A DNA stretch of 64,000 bases from Pardosa pseudoannulata (Eukaryota; Arthropoda; Arachnida; Araneae; Lycosidae), in assembly GCA_032207245.1 (NCBI GenBank), contig CM063502.1, forward strand, positions 66,583,569-66,647,568, written 5' to 3'. Position 1 is the first letter of the stretch. Each line of letters opens with the position of its first letter. Below the pieces are notes generated by a model. That model did no database searches, was not told the DNA's origin, and saw nothing but the letters and a program-made list of their open reading frames with translations. The translations under genes were made by a program, and so were the position numbers. Below, one piece after another: positions 25,974 through 38,318 of the stretch.

Positions 25974-26384
25974 ATGTCTCCAAGTCGCAGACACGAATCC
26001 AACTACTCTCTTGCAGATCTTCTCTCCCTTTCTCGGGGGGGGGGGAGGTCAGCATTCTCGAAACTTGAACCCTGGCGAAAAGAGAAGTCCTCCCTTCTAG
26101 ATGTACTGCCGGCATACAAAGACACCAACAAGCGCATCCGAAAAACCTTATCTGCCCCCCCCCCTTTGCTGGCTAGCTCCTATTTCCCCAAGGGACGCCG
26201 GGTGGAAGGGGTCAACGGGGGTGATTTTGCAGATACCAAGAAAGGCACACATATGCTGAACACTGGTCGTGTGGTCCAAATTCCTTACAATATGTATAAT
26301 TCATTTCATGATATAACAATAATTACAATAGTTAACAAAGTTACATGTCTAATTTTATTCCTCCATGTTAATTCCCACTTTTAA
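25974..26384 (+). CDS. unrecognised open frame of 136 codons over a GC-rich island
   Basis: An ATG at 25974 opens a 136-codon frame whose first 90 codons cover a GC-rich island (25975-26240) in an otherwise AT-rich window. The predicted product is basic and rich in Ser, Arg and Pro, with a Gly-Gly-Gly-Arg turn over a G11 run (26035-26045) and Ala-Pro-Pro-Pro over a C10 run (26155-26164). The last 40 residues are hydrophobic and AT-encoded. A second frame (25874-26068) overlaps its start. I recognise no domain. It may be part of a retroelement or a chance frame. Homopolymer length errors would change the frame. Confidence 0.2.
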   Translation: MSPSRRHESNYSLADLLSLSRGGGRSAFSKLEPWRKEKSSLLDVLPAYKDTNKRIRKTLSAPPPLLASSYFPKGRRVEGVNGGDFADTKKGTHMLNTGRVVQIPYNMYNSFHDITIITIVNKVTCLILFLHVNSHF

Positions 26385-27677
26385 ATATAACACTTTGTAA
26401 ATAAAAGTTTTCATTGATAGAATTGCATTTTCAAAATCATTCTAAAAATATATTTAAAATGTAAGATTTTTTTCAATCCTTTTATTCAAATCAACTGAAC
26501 AAAAATATTGGTTGTAAATAATTACGTGTTTATTATTAAGTTCATTCTGATCAAATGTATTTTTTAAAACTATAATAAAAACCCTAAACGGTAATGTTTA
26601 TGAATAAAGAGATCGCCGATATGTAAACTACACTAGATTCTATAGGTATAAAATTAGTATAGCTTTAGAGTACATATTAGTCAAATGCAAAACAGCAATT
26701 GATATCATAGAAACACCCTTTAGACTCGTGAATTCTAATTCATTCAAAGCCATTCTAAAGTCAATTTTGTGAAAGCACTCATCTTCATAGCTTATTCTTA
26801 TTTATAATTTTCAAATAATAAAATTGGAATTTCATTCAAACTATTTTGAACAGTCATTAATAATTACTGCTGAAATAAACCATTTATCCTTTTGAGATTC
26901 CGTAGATATTATTCTTAATCAAATCATTTGATTAATTTTACGCAATTTTGAATGCCGTACAAAATTATTCCAATAATTTCAAAATCCATTTGAATGAATT
27001 TTTCTTTAAATCTTAATGTGTCTGTTTCCAGTTATGTAAGCTTTCCACCTTTCATACATAGATGCGTATTAAAAGCATATACGTGTAAGAGTAACTAACA
27101 GACCAACGCGACATGCTTGCTAACAGACATGAATTAAGTTAAGTGTTCCTAACTAATTTAAAATGAACGTAAGTAGAAATGACCTTTATAAAGCATCTGC
27201 AGGGAATTAAAGTGGGCGAGTGTCATCCATTAACTTGATTGAGAAATCATAAATCTGCAATGATTGGACTCGAATAATGCATATTATAATTAACATAGAA
27301 ATTTACAATTGTATGGATGTGCTGGCATTCTGGGTAATGATATGAATTGGAGAACGTAAAATGCATTTATGCACGTTCTTGATGATAGAGTGATGTTTAT
27401 TACAGAAGATGATAGCTATTCCTTGTTGTACCATTGCTTATAGCACACCTGTCTGAAAAGCGAGAGAACTCTCATTTAATAGCTGAGATGAACTGTTTAG
27501 AAATATATTGGGAAAATAATTGTGCGAGTGTGTTATAGAGTAATTCGAACTACACCGATATTCATAATTTACTGAAGGGAAACTTCTTAAGGTTATGACG
27601 TTCAACATTTTCGTTAATACTCTCGTTGATAAAAAGTTGATTTTAATTAAGTTTATGTATCACTAAATACATAATAT
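26385..27677. other. unassigned AT-rich stretch
   Basis: No gene or repeat end recognised. Confidence 0.5.
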
Positions 27678-28043
27678 GTTGTTGTTATTTTTGTTGCATA
27701 TGCCAGTAGGTCTAACTAAGCACGATTGAGCAGGAGGCTACTCGTATTAAGGCAAGGGGGTGCGCCTTTCGTTTTGACGAGCACCTGAAGGGTGAAAGTA
27801 CAACTTAAGGTCAAGTAGGTCCTGGTAATTTTGAAGCAGGGACCCAAGCAGAAAACCCATAGGATTGACCCCTGCCACTCTCAGAGGTATTGTTTGAGAA
27901 CTTGGAGGACATGGTGACCACGAACATATTTTACGTGCTCCAATCGCCTTTAACGAACACGATCTTATGCCGGCTCGGTCTCCGAACCTGCAACCCTACA
28001 GCTCTAGAGCGTTACCTTTGCCGACTGAGCTACCACGGCTCTG
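27678..28043 (-). repeat. tRNA-derived SINE, family B, copy 1
   Basis: Read on the minus strand it begins GAGCCGTGGTAGCTCAGTCG, a good A box, followed by the B-box-like GGTTCGGAGACC. A body of about 280 bp follows and ends in an (AAC)n-like tail (GTTGTTGTT on the plus strand at 27678). The whole 370-bp unit matches 60041-60372 in order and orientation. The short plus-strand frame 27890-28087 is a by-product. Confidence 0.8.
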
Positions 28044-28461
28044 ATAGAATATGTTATACCTCATTATTCCCCGGAAAACTTTATTAGCTTTATTAATTTT
28101 ATTACTATTAATCGTAGGTCCTGAAACTCATTTAGGATTTTTAAAGACCTTGTAAACTATTGTGTACAATTAGTCATTATTTCTGGAGATTTTATTGTAA
28201 ATATTTCTCTGGCAAAAGCTACAACACTACTAAAGTAATTCAAAAATAAATTTTCATTTAATACGATTACTTATGTAGGAATAGTAATATAAGGAAGGAA
28301 GGAATTACACTGGATGTGGGTTTTGCAAACATACGTCCCAAAATAGAATTAAAATATTTCAGTTACCCAAACCCGGTTGTTAATATTATAGCTAGAATGA
28401 ATACCCCACTGACCACTGATGATGAATAAAATTGCAATCTAACTGTGAATAAAAATATAAG
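28044..28461. other. unassigned stretch left of the inverted repeat
   Basis: No gene recognised. It forms the outer flank of the inverted repeat and does not match the flank of the right arm. Confidence 0.5.
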
Positions 28462-29074
28462 GATATTTATTTCACTCTTCTGAAAAGCTTTACAGAATTG
28501 ATTGCTTATTCCTGTCACTGCGAATTGTCTATACGAAACACTCAATTTTGTAAGTATGTGTCACCCTTGGATAATACTAGAACAAACATAACAATAAACA
28601 CCTCGCCCTTTTTTTGTAACAGACAAGTGAAAATTCCATCAAAAGAAGCATACTTACCTATATTTAGTTGCCTATTTGTTGCAACAAATCGCTACACATT
28701 TCAATCTTTCACAAATGAACATATACGACTATCTTTAATCATTACTTGCAATGGTTGTCATTTCAATTAAATCTAAATAATAATAATAAATATTAATTCT
28801 GTTTCAGGCTTTCGAGCTATAAAGAATGAAATATTTTATACAAGTTTTTTTCTAAATAAAGATATGATATCTTGTCTATGATGTTTCAAGATACTCAAGT
28901 TTATGTCACCACCAAAATAAACATTTTATTTCAAATAATCCAAGAGTCAAAAATTACATGGAGTTAGATCAAGAGAAATATGCAGCTATATAACAGTAAA
29001 ACCCCAATTAATGACTCTCTGATCAATAACACAATGGCGCAACAGCTTCTGTAAATCAACACCAATGTGTGGTG
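28462..29074 (-). repeat. left arm of a 613-bp inverted repeat (3' part of a mariner-like element)
   Basis: Every part of this arm is found in reverse complement at 31444-32057, with only scattered substitutions visible. The inner edge falls inside the conserved APPH motif of the transposase. The outer edge falls at GATATTTATTTCACTC. Beyond both edges the flanks differ. The arm contains the minus-strand transposase remnant at 28778-29074. Confidence 0.92.
28778..29074 (-). pseudogene. mariner/IS630-like transposase C-terminal fragment, inverted copy
   Basis: On the minus strand it reads PHIGVDLQKLLRHCVIDQRV, INWGFTVI, then a stop, LDLTPCNF, a stop, LLDYLK, a stop, NVYFGGDINL and onward. This corresponds to the last third of an IS630/mariner-type transposase (normally SPDLTPCDFWLWGYLK). 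The stops at 28986-28988, 28947-28949, 28926-28928 and 28836-28838 (minus strand) match the four stops of the plus copy one for one. The fragment was therefore copied after the gene had died. Confidence 0.8.
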
Positions 29075-30031
29075 TTGATACTGTTAATAAATGCTATTAA
29101 AAAATATTGTTAATTTTGGATACATATCCAAATGTGTTTTAATGTCTCTTTTTTGAAACATTCACCTTTCTCATCCCTTCTCTTCATATGTATTACGTTT
29201 ACAAAATGTACCATATACAATTGTTACATACTCACTACAAAAATGCGACAATTCTTACGCATGGCTATCATGCACCTTTTTAATAATTTTCAGATATTTT
29301 CAGTTTTTCATTTACAATTCAATAGAATGTTCTTGCCAGTCCAAATTCTCAACTATATGAGTTACTTAATACATAGCAACCTCAAATAGAGAAAAAAACT
29401 AATCAATACATTTCTGATATTTCTCATGCGTTAAGATGTTCCATCCACATAAGTAACAATGGTATTCACATCTGTAATAGCTATAATTCAAACATGAAAC
29501 ATGATGAAAAAATTACTGTTAAAACAGGTTTTATTCTTAATGCTTATCCTCGAATTATTTGAATTTAACTGAATAGAAGGGGAAGATAGCACTCTTTACT
29601 TTTAACTTTCAAGTTTCAGTTTTTACTTTTAAGCTTTACAATTAAATATCTACTATTATATTTGTTATCAGTACGCTGGTTAGCTACTTATTTTATTTAT
29701 GCTCTATGTTAGCGTGGCTGTTTTTAACTCATAATGGCTACAAAAATTTTAAATGTCAGTTTCTTATAATATTAGATGGCGAGAATGTACAATATAAGTG
29801 TACATGGGATTATTCTATTTTCACATGGAAGAGATCCCCACTTGGTCCATTTCAGACTCTTCGAGATCATTTATACGCGCTTATTAGCTTAGTCTAATTG
29901 ATATATCACTTAAAACTCTTTACCTTCATCTGACAATCCGGTCAACTATTTCGCTCAAGTTTCGGTACAAGTTTCGTTAATATATTTATAGACACTCACA
30001 CACAAGCATACATACACACACACACACACAG

Positions 30032-30063
<32 letters not shown>

Positions 30064-30714
30064 GTGTGTGTGTGTATGTGTGTGTAATTGGTAAAACTTA
30101 TTCTTAACTGATTATACATGAAGTTATAGCAAAAAATTTTTTTTGCCAAGGCTGGCTTGCTAAAATCGGTTTCATTACACTTATGCTGTGAAAGGTGACT
30201 CTGACTTCAAAACAGAGTTAAAAAACATTGTTTTAAAGTCATAAAATAAAATATAATATAGTTTGCTAAAAACATATTTTATTTAAAACGAAGAGCTGAC
30301 TGAAGGGTATTACACAGGCAAAAGACAAAAGGCCGTTCTCAGAATGGGGAAATCAGGTGAATAATTTTATATGAAAGACTCATAAAGATTGCATTGATCC
30401 TCAGTCTTAAGAAAATTGACAAATGGGTAAGAAAAGGAAACTAGAAGCTATCCACGCCTATAAGCTATTAATTAAGGCTTTAGTTTTGAGAAGAGTGAAA
30501 GTTAATGAAATCTCAATGATTCATGTCGTTGGTTTTGGTTTGAGTGGCTGGGAAAATTAAGATTAATTAATGTTGAATGGGACTTGGGAAAATTTTAAAG
30601 AACTTTAGGGGCAATAATTTTTTATATATTACACACACACACACATACAAAGTAATTTTTAAAAACTATTCACAGCTACCTGTAGCTCAATCTAACAACC
30701 AAAATGGTATCAAA
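29075..30714. other. spacer of the inverted repeat
   Basis: Single-copy AT-rich sequence without a recognised gene, plus the CA/TA/TG tract at 29992-30085. It separates the left arm from the transposase remnant. Confidence 0.5.
29992..30085. repeat. (CA)n-(TA)n-(TG)n palindromic microsatellite
   Basis: CA repeats with single interruptions run into TATATATATA and then TG repeats, so the tract is close to self-complementary and could form a hairpin. The minus-strand frame across it is an artefact of the repeat. Confidence 0.9.
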
Positions 30715-31740
30715 TTTGGTATGAAGACTAATGATGAAAAAGAAGACTCTAGATCCCTAAAGAAGTTACGTAAGAGGCCTTTATTACCTAATGCTTTTAA
30801 GGGAACAGTTAAAAAGTGATAGAAAACATGATCACTAACAATTCGCCAATTAGCAGAGGACGTACAAATGTGTCAGCAGAAGTAATAAAAGATATTCCAA
30901 ATGCAATCGCCATCGGTTCACATAAAACCATTGCTGGTTGTAGCAGCGCCCGGGGTGTAGCCCGACAATTAGTTATGCATTTTCTTACTGGATGGAAAGT
31001 CAGCTAGTTATCCTCTATCATCTATGCAAAGTCCATTATTGTCCATACTGCAAGAGCTCAAAACAGAGATTATGATAAACGAGTGACATTTGCTCTGTCT
31101 TTTCTTGCCAAAATAGAAGATGACTTCCTATGATAAATTATATTTGGAGATTAAGCTCATTTTAATCTGAATGTGCTTGTAAACACACAAAGTTGTCGAA
31201 TTTGGATCTTTCAAGGACCCTACACAGTGCAAGTAATTCCTATGCATTCTTCAAAAGTCACTATTTCGTGGGGCTTTCGTATGACAATGCTGAATTCATC
31301 ATTGGGACATTTTTGAGATCGTAACTTTGACAGCAACAGCAACAAGTACCGTTATTCCATAACGATAAAACAATGTTTTAACTAATATTTTCATTCCACT
31401 ACTACAACAAAGAAAATAATTTATTGAAGTAATCTTTATGCACCACCACACATTGGTGTTGATTTACAGCAGCTGTTGCGCCATTGTGTTATTGATCAGA
31501 GAGTCATTAATTGGGGTTTTACTGTTATATAGCTGCATCTTTCTCTTGATCTAACTCCATGTAATTTTTGACTCTTGGATTATTTGAAATAAAATGTTTA
31601 TTTTGGTGGTGACATAAACTTGAATATCTTGAAACATCATAGACAAGATATCATATCTTTATTTAGAAAAAAACTTGTATAAAATATTTCATTCTTTATA
31701 GCTCGAAAGCCTGAAACAGAATTAATATTTATTATTATTA
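30715..31740 (+). pseudogene. mariner/IS630-like transposase, dead
   Basis: The translation shows the family in order despite stops and shifts: RSLKKLRKRPLLPNAFKGTV (first helix-turn-helix, near 30750); SAEVIKDIPNAIAIGSHKTI and AGCSSARGVARQL (second DNA-binding part, 30870-30970); KRVTFALSFLAKIEDDF (31078-31128); then D-stop-AHFNLNVLVNTQSCRIW (31152-31209), where the Glu of the usual TDEAHF motif has become TAA while the first catalytic Asp codon remains. After a degraded stretch, APPHIGVDLQQLLRHCVIDQ (31438-31497) and the SPDLTPCDF-like block (31545-31570) follow. Stops at 31530, 31569, 31590 and 31680 are shared with the inverted copy. It is inactive. The C-terminal part lies in the right arm of the inverted repeat. 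Confidence 0.8.
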
Positions 31741-32057
31741 TTTAGATTTAATTGAAATGACAACCATTGCAAGTAAGGATTAAAGATAATCGCATATGTT
31801 TATTTGTGAAAGATTGAACTGTGTAGCGATTTGTTGCAACAAATAGGCAACTAAATATAGGTAAGTATGCTTCTTTTGATAGAATTTTCACTTGTCTGTT
31901 ACAAAAAAAAGGGCGAGGTGTTTATTGTTATGTTTGTGCTAGTATTATCCAAGGGTGACACATACTTACAAAATTGAGTGTTTCGTATAGACAATTCGTA
32001 GTGACAGGAATAAGCAATCAGTTCTGTAAAGCTTTTCAGAAGAGTGAAATAAATATC
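31444..32057 (+). repeat. right arm of the 613-bp inverted repeat
   Basis: Reverse complement of 28462-29074. It carries the end of the dead transposase and about 320 bp of 3' flanking element sequence. It ends at AAATAAATATC, beyond which the sequence changes and soon runs into a (TA)n tract. Confidence 0.92.
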
Positions 32058-32118
32058 TTTTATTCATTGTTTTGTAAAAAAGTTCGGAGGGAGCACTATA
32101 TATATTTATTTATATGTG

Positions 32119-32122
<4 letters not shown>

Positions 32123-32199
<77 letters not shown>
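32123..32199. repeat. (TA)n microsatellite
   Basis: Nearly pure TA run 65 bp outside the right arm of the inverted repeat. Confidence 0.95.
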
Positions 32200-32205
<6 letters not shown>

Positions 32206-32769
32206 TACACCCATAATTCGCCCCCTACCCATAAAGCCTTTATTTTCTGTAAGAAATTTACACAATTATTTAGCTAGGGAATAAATATAATTTTCCTCAA
32301 CGACCATATTGTTATTAGATAAGAAAGTCCCACCTAGCTTCCTTCAGGTAAAAGAATAAAATTATGCCATCCTTTGTTGGTCCGGGCAATGAATATTTCA
32401 CTCACGAGGGAATCACTGCGACACTCCTTATGACAGACTATCCCCCGCAATGACAGATTGGAGCTTCTTCAGCAGCACGTGTTCAGGAGACTCCTTTTCT
32501 CTCCCAGTATTTATTTTATCTTATTTTTGACTCCTACGACGAGACATTCTCCCACTCCCCAAACTCGTGCAAAACGTCAAGTCCCGGGCCGTAAATTTCG
32601 ACGTCGGTGTAAACAAGTTCAAGCAAAGGGTTTGCTGCTGAAAAGGCGTAATAGGCTTGAAAACTGATAAAATGAAAATGGGCTTCTGGTGAAAAATTTT
32701 GCGGAGGCCAACACCTACTGCGACGATATTCCCTCTGAGTTATGAGTAGTATACTGACAAACGGAAACT
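32200..32769. other. unassigned stretch with a GC-richer block
   Basis: The part at 32380-32660 is GC-richer than its surroundings and includes a basic 69-codon plus-strand frame (32458-32667, many Arg and Gln). I recognise no domain. It may be a retroelement leader or untranslated region, but nothing proves this. Confidence 0.3.
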
Positions 32770-33930
32770 CTGAAGCATATATGGGTGTTTTTAAAAGACG
32801 TCGAAAGCCTCATAATAAAGCTGAAGGTCTTGGAAAATTCCTTGACATTTGTCGAGAGTAGAACAGGATTATACTCCTGCTTCAGGACCAGAAGTACCAA
32901 TTTTTGCAATTTATATGTAAAATTTCGCCCCTGTGTTCACGATAAAAAATTTTCAAAAGGATATTGAATATTTTGAAAACAAACTATAAACATGAAATAG
33001 ATATATATTTTACTCCTCTCAAAAATTTCAGAATACTGATAACTTTTTCGAATTATTATGAATTGCCTAGACGAAAAAGCGTTATAAATTTTGTCACCTT
33101 TAATGTAGTAATAGCCGAAATAAAGCAATAGAATCACCATTTTTACCTTTTAAAATAGGACAGGGAATGTATTGTTAAACAAATAATACCCACCTTCCAT
33201 GTATTTCTTACAATAAATAAATTCACACCGCAATTTCTTATGTAAAGATATATTCTTATGTTTTGAATTTTACTTGAACTGATTACCATTTCAGTTGAGA
33301 ATGGTGGTCCTATAATTTGCTATTCCGGAAAAGGGTCCTGCATATCTGTATCTATGATTTCTCCTGCTTCCCTTTTACTACAGATGTAATGCATTTTGAA
33401 TTTTAACTTTCCACAGAAAAATTAAAGCTAATTTTATGAGACACTTATAACGCTTTAATACCATATACAGTTTTTACATATTTGCGAAACATATATAGGG
33501 TACTTTAATTGACGTGAAAAAGTCATAACAAAGCTGAAGGCCAAGGAACATTTTTTTATGTCTACCGAGAGTAAATTCGAATTGCATTCATGCCGTTTTT
33601 CTACGACCCCAAGAATATTAAATTTTAATTTCCCACCTAAAAATTAAAACTCACTGTATGAAACAGGACTCAACGATGATACCATATGCATTTCCATATA
33701 TTATGCGGAACAGATATGAGTATCTTTAAATAACATCGAAAACCTTATATGAAGCTGGACGTCCTAAGACATTGCTTGACATATTAATATTGTAATTGAT
33801 GCCATTTACTACGGCACACAGAAAACTGAATTTTAATTTCCCACGGAAAAATTAAAACTAAATGCAGGTAACACCAGGTTTTAATATCATAAGACATTTT
33901 TGCATATCTTCAGAATCTCCTTTACTGAAA
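32770..33930 (+). repeat. diverged tandem repeat, units of about 225 bp
   Basis: The block CATATATGGGTGTTTTTAAA, GACGTCGAAAGCC, AAAGCTGAAGG, a CTTGACATTTGTCG block and a poly-pyrimidine/CCAC block recurs in degraded form at about 33487 and 33711. TTTTAATTTCCCAC marks the end of the later units near 33620 and 33835. Only order and short motifs are conserved, so the array is old. It is unclassified. Confidence 0.55.
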
Positions 33931-36190
33931 ATACTGCCTTACTGGAAATAACTGCCTACTAAATTGATATTAATGATAATGTGAATTATATAGACACATT
34001 TGTTTTCAATTAAGTACATAATATATGAATTAAACGGACTAATTATTTTCTATGGCATGCAATCTTCCTGATACAGAATTTTTTTTACTAAGAATATTGA
34101 CCAACGACTAGAATTTGGTATGCAATCACTAAAAGTAAAATCCGTACACTTTACTTTTGTTTTTCAATGGAGAGAAACACGGAAAAACAAAAAAAAATCA
34201 CCTTTGGAGACATAGAATGATAACCCAATAAAAAAACCAAACTGAAAATTCCATGTTTTTAAATTTTCGGAAATTGAGAACTTAGGTATTGTGTACGAGT
34301 GTCACTTTGACCTGGTATTTTTACCATGTCCATCTAAATAAAATAATATAAAAATAGCTGCTACGCTGTTTAAAGATTGTGTAAAGTTCGAGTTCTTTGT
34401 GTAAAAACATCAATTGCTTTATTTGTTATTTAAGCAAAATATGAGTAAAACATTTGACTTTAAAAACCACAAATTGAACAGAAAAAACTGAGTGTACGAC
34501 TTATAATTTGACAGACTTGGATCTACTTCATTTATCCTTACTGGATTTTTGTAAGTTTCTACATTTCAAGCGTAAGCAACGGTAACAACTACAGAATATG
34601 AATTCTCTTCTTTATTACTATTAAAGATTGTTTCCAAAACTAAATAATTATTGGCATTTTTACAAGCCATAAAAATAAATGCACGTCAAGCTGAAAGCAA
34701 AATTTTTTATAGGATTTCAAGCTAGATGCATCTTTAATACTATGATTTATTTCTAAGCAAATATAAAATAATTGCGTTTTCATCACATAAGCATACATAA
34801 CTTTATAACTTTAAATTATTAACATCGTCATTACCGAGTTTTTTGAAAAGGAAAAAGCATATTTCTTGAATTTTTCAGGTCAAAACACATATATTAGAAT
34901 AACAAGATTTGTACCCGATAAAAGTTTAAATATGAAGTAAAAAAAGTGTTCAAACACTCTGAATTTTAAATGCACTTACAATTTATGCTACCTCAACATT
35001 ATTTTTATTCCTAAAGAATATCCATTCATATTTTATTGTTATCTTAATGTTTGTTCTTATTAATGTAATAGTCATAAGAATATTACATGACATTATATAA
35101 AATCTTATGCAGTCATTATAAAAGCAATTTACCACTTTTTCATGATATTTTACATCAGTCTTGTATTAGCTTTTTCTAGGTCTTTCTTTAAAAATAACAA
35201 AAAATAGACTTTAAGTTTAAAAGGAAACTAACTTAATCATAACATGCTCAGTAGTTTAGTTAAGCGATTTTTGAATATCATCGCCTCAATTTCAACTTAA
35301 CGCGGTGCAATTTGTGAAAAGAGCAATAACACGTTTCAAGCGACTTTAGTTTAGAAATATATTTTCCACATTTGTGTGCCATATGGGTATGGATCTGGAG
35401 TAAAGAAGCATATGTCTTTATCTGGACACAAAATCAATAAAATGAAATGTGTGCAATACCTTAAAACAAAATGGAGTGTATTACGATCCAGAAACAGAAT
35501 GCTTATCTTATTCTTTTGTTGAAGAATAAAATTTTGATCGATGTACAAACAATATTTTACTTATATCTAGTACTTTTCTTTACTTCTAAAAATTCTGGTG
35601 TCTGAAATTCGGGTCATACTTCAAATCTTACATATACAATGTCGAAACTTTAAGAAGTTCACATTTAAAAATGGTTTAAGATCATTGATAGTTAAAATTT
35701 TATGTAATTCAAACATATAATTTATAGTATATAAACTTTTAATCGTGTAATATCCTGCATTAACTACGATAACGTATAAATAAAGGAATTAAATATTTTC
35801 TACCCATATATTCCCCCTTCATAATCTTATTTTCTTAAACAGACTAGATCTTTAGGTTTTCATTTATTTTACTCTAAATTCTGTTATTTTGTCTGCGTTT
35901 ACTTTCATTTGATACACAAGGGCTAATGAGACTTGTGAAATATGCTTAAATCTTATTCTGAACTATTATGAAATTTTATGGCAGCGAATCCACTGTAGAA
36001 GGGTAGTAACCGTATTTAGCCCTCAACTAGCTTTGTTTATTTGATTAAGAAAGATAGAAAAATAACGGAAAAATGTTAAAAAGTTACCCTTTTGTAATTT
36101 GTAATAAAAGGTATACATTCCAACCTTTAGCAATTTTTTAAAAACATATTAAAGTGTCTTGTCAATGTTAAATTCTCTTGTTAACTGTCA
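33931..36190. other. unassigned AT-rich stretch
   Basis: No gene or repeat end recognised. The minus-strand frame at 35351-35548 has no known domain. Confidence 0.5.
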
Positions 36191-36363
36191 AATGGGAGCC
36201 CAAAGGTAGAGCATTGCTCTGCGTTACAGGAGTTCATGAGTTCGAATCCCACTATAGGCAGGGAAGTTTAAAGCCGTTCGTATTTGACTTTCAGCAATAG
36301 GTCCTAGTCTTATTACCCCTCGTGTAGCAGAGCAATACACCGTAGCTCTCTAAACCAAACCAA
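36191..36363 (+). repeat. tRNA-derived SINE, family A, copy 3
   Basis: The head contains AAAGGTAGAGCATTGCTCTG (A-box region) and GAGTTCGAATCCC (B box). The body has GTTTAAAGCCGTTCG, CAGCAATAGGTC, TCTTATTACC, CGTGTAGCAGAGC and CTCTAAACCAAACCA. It is the only family A copy on the plus strand here and has the clearest A box. Confidence 0.7.
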
Positions 36364-37200
36364 CTATGTATACGGACATGGAGTGTCTAAACCTTTAGAA
36401 TAATAATTAATAATTAAAAATGGTTATGAATTTTAAACATGATATCTAGACTTAAAAGCTTTTATTCATACACTTTTCTTCATTCACTAAGACCATTCAT
36501 TTACATGTTTAAAAAACTAAATGCTTTGAACTCATTCATTAATTTACTATAAATTTATTTTCGAAATAATACCAGATTATGTAGGTTTCATCACTTATTT
36601 TATCCAAGATTATTTTTAAATGAAGAGTGATAAAAATCAAACAATGAAAGTATTACGAATTGAAAGGAATTTGTCACAGGTTATTTGTATTAAAATCTAA
36701 TTATTCTAATTTATAGGGTAATTTTAAACTAATTTTTCTTAATACGTTATATTCAATAAGTAACTGCATAAAAAATTTTAAAGGTGCGTATAATTTAAAA
36801 ACACTTAATGCCTTCTACTGATATATTCAACTACTCTCCTACACAGGTCAAATCTTGCAGGATTTAAAATAAATATTGTACTAATTTTTTTATTTCATGT
36901 CAAATAACAAAAAAATATTATAATTTGAAGGAATTTTCTCCTTGCTGTTTTAAAAGCTTGTAATAAAAGCTATCCATTCTAATTTGTAGAAAAAATAATA
37001 TTTTATCTTTGTTAAATTTAGTAAGTAATTGACCATGTAAAACATATATAGGAATAGAAAACACTTCTTCAATATAGAAACAAGAATTAGCGCATAAACC
37101 TCAATTCAAAGCAGGTCATTTCCTTGTTTATAATGTATCCTGCATATTAAATTCGACGTATATTTACGTTATAAGTGAGAAATAGATTATAGATTAATTA
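36364..37200. other. unassigned AT-rich stretch
   Basis: No gene or repeat end recognised. Confidence 0.5.
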
Positions 37201-37338
37201 GAAACTTTATAATATAGTGGGGATTTTAACATCCAGGATGGTATCCTGTCTCATCTCTGTCTTAAGTCTGAAACTTTGATACGATTTCAGAGTCAAAGGT
37301 TTTACATATCACTATATAAATATAAATTAATAAGTGAG

Positions 37339-37433
<95 letters not shown>

Positions 37434-37550
37434 TTTAAAAATGTGGGGAGAGGATCAAGAAAAATATTTCTCACCGATTAAACGGAGAAAAGCCCATATT
37501 ATTTAATTTGCCTGGGCTTTTGGAGATAGCAGAACTTTGTATCAATTTGG
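37201..37550 (+). repeat. left arm of a (TA)n-bearing inverted pair
   Basis: From AATATAGTGGGGATTTTAAC to TTTGTATCAATTTGG this matches the reverse complement of 38132-38447 at roughly four bases in five by eye. Shared blocks include TTTTAACATCCAGG, TTGATACGATTTCAGAG, AAATATAAATTAATAAGTGA, ATTAAACGGAGAA and TTATTTAATTTGCCT. A long (TA)n lies between the third and fourth blocks in both arms. The sequence is unclassified. Confidence 0.85.
37339..37427. repeat. (TA)n microsatellite inside the left arm
   Basis: About 89 bp of TA. The [10 protein letters not shown] open frames over it are artefacts. Confidence 0.95.
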
Positions 37551-38055
37551 AGTCATGAAGCCATCAGAAAAAAATATAAGTCCAGTATTGTGGAACTTAA
37601 TATTTACTGAGGATTGAAAAGCATCGGTCTAATGGTGTAACAGACCGTCATCACAATGCTCCAGCTCTGAAAGGAATGCCCAAGAATATATATCTTTCAA
37701 CAACGTCAGTCCCAAAAATCACGTGATATTGTTCTTATACTAAATTAGACAAAAGATTGTTCAAAAATTTTTGGGAGGTGACAGTAAACCAGCTTGATTA
37801 TTAAATCTATCTAAAAAAACACACACAGTTCTGCAATTTCGTTATTACAGAAGCGACACCATTTTCCTAGGACAATTGATGAAAATTGTGATCAGTGGAA
37901 AAAAATTAGCATTTAATCTAGCTTATATTTTTAGAGATGAATAAAAGACGAACACTCCTTTATCTGCCATTTTATATTTGAGAAATTAGGTATTAAAAAT
38001 GAGAAGGGAAAAAGGAGAATTTTAGATATGCATTTTAGGGATTATATATTTTAGG

Positions 38056-38057
<2 letters not shown>
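37551..38057. other. spacer of the (TA)n inverted pair
   Basis: About 500 bp of single-copy sequence with no recognisable frame. It may be the interior of the same unidentified element. Confidence 0.4.

Positions 38058-38124
<67 letters not shown>
38058..38124. repeat. (TA)n microsatellite at the inner edge of the right arm
   Basis: A third TA tract, 67 bp, immediately before the right arm begins. Confidence 0.95.
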
Positions 38125-38128
<4 letters not shown>

Positions 38129-38131
38129 CAA

Positions 38132-38254
38132 CCATATTGATAAGGAGTTCTTCTAGCCCAAAAAGCCTAGGCAAATTAAATAATATGGCTGTTCTCCGTT
38201 TAATTGGTGATAAATATTTTTTACTGATTGTGCCCCCATATATATATATATATG

Positions 38255-38318
<64 letters not shown>

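Noticed and set aside
28363..28545. 60-codon minus-strand frame, near identical at its start to the plus-strand frame at 31974
   Set aside because: The similarity is due to the inverted repeat. Both frames diverge exactly at the arm edge and lie in transposon 3' sequence, so they are not a gene family.
29955..30149. Minus-strand Cys/Val-rich frame
   Set aside because: It is the translation of the (CA)n-(TG)n tract.
36191..36262. Functional tRNA gene at the family A SINE head
   Set aside because: The A and B boxes are good, but the acceptor stem does not close and the same non-tRNA body follows in four places.
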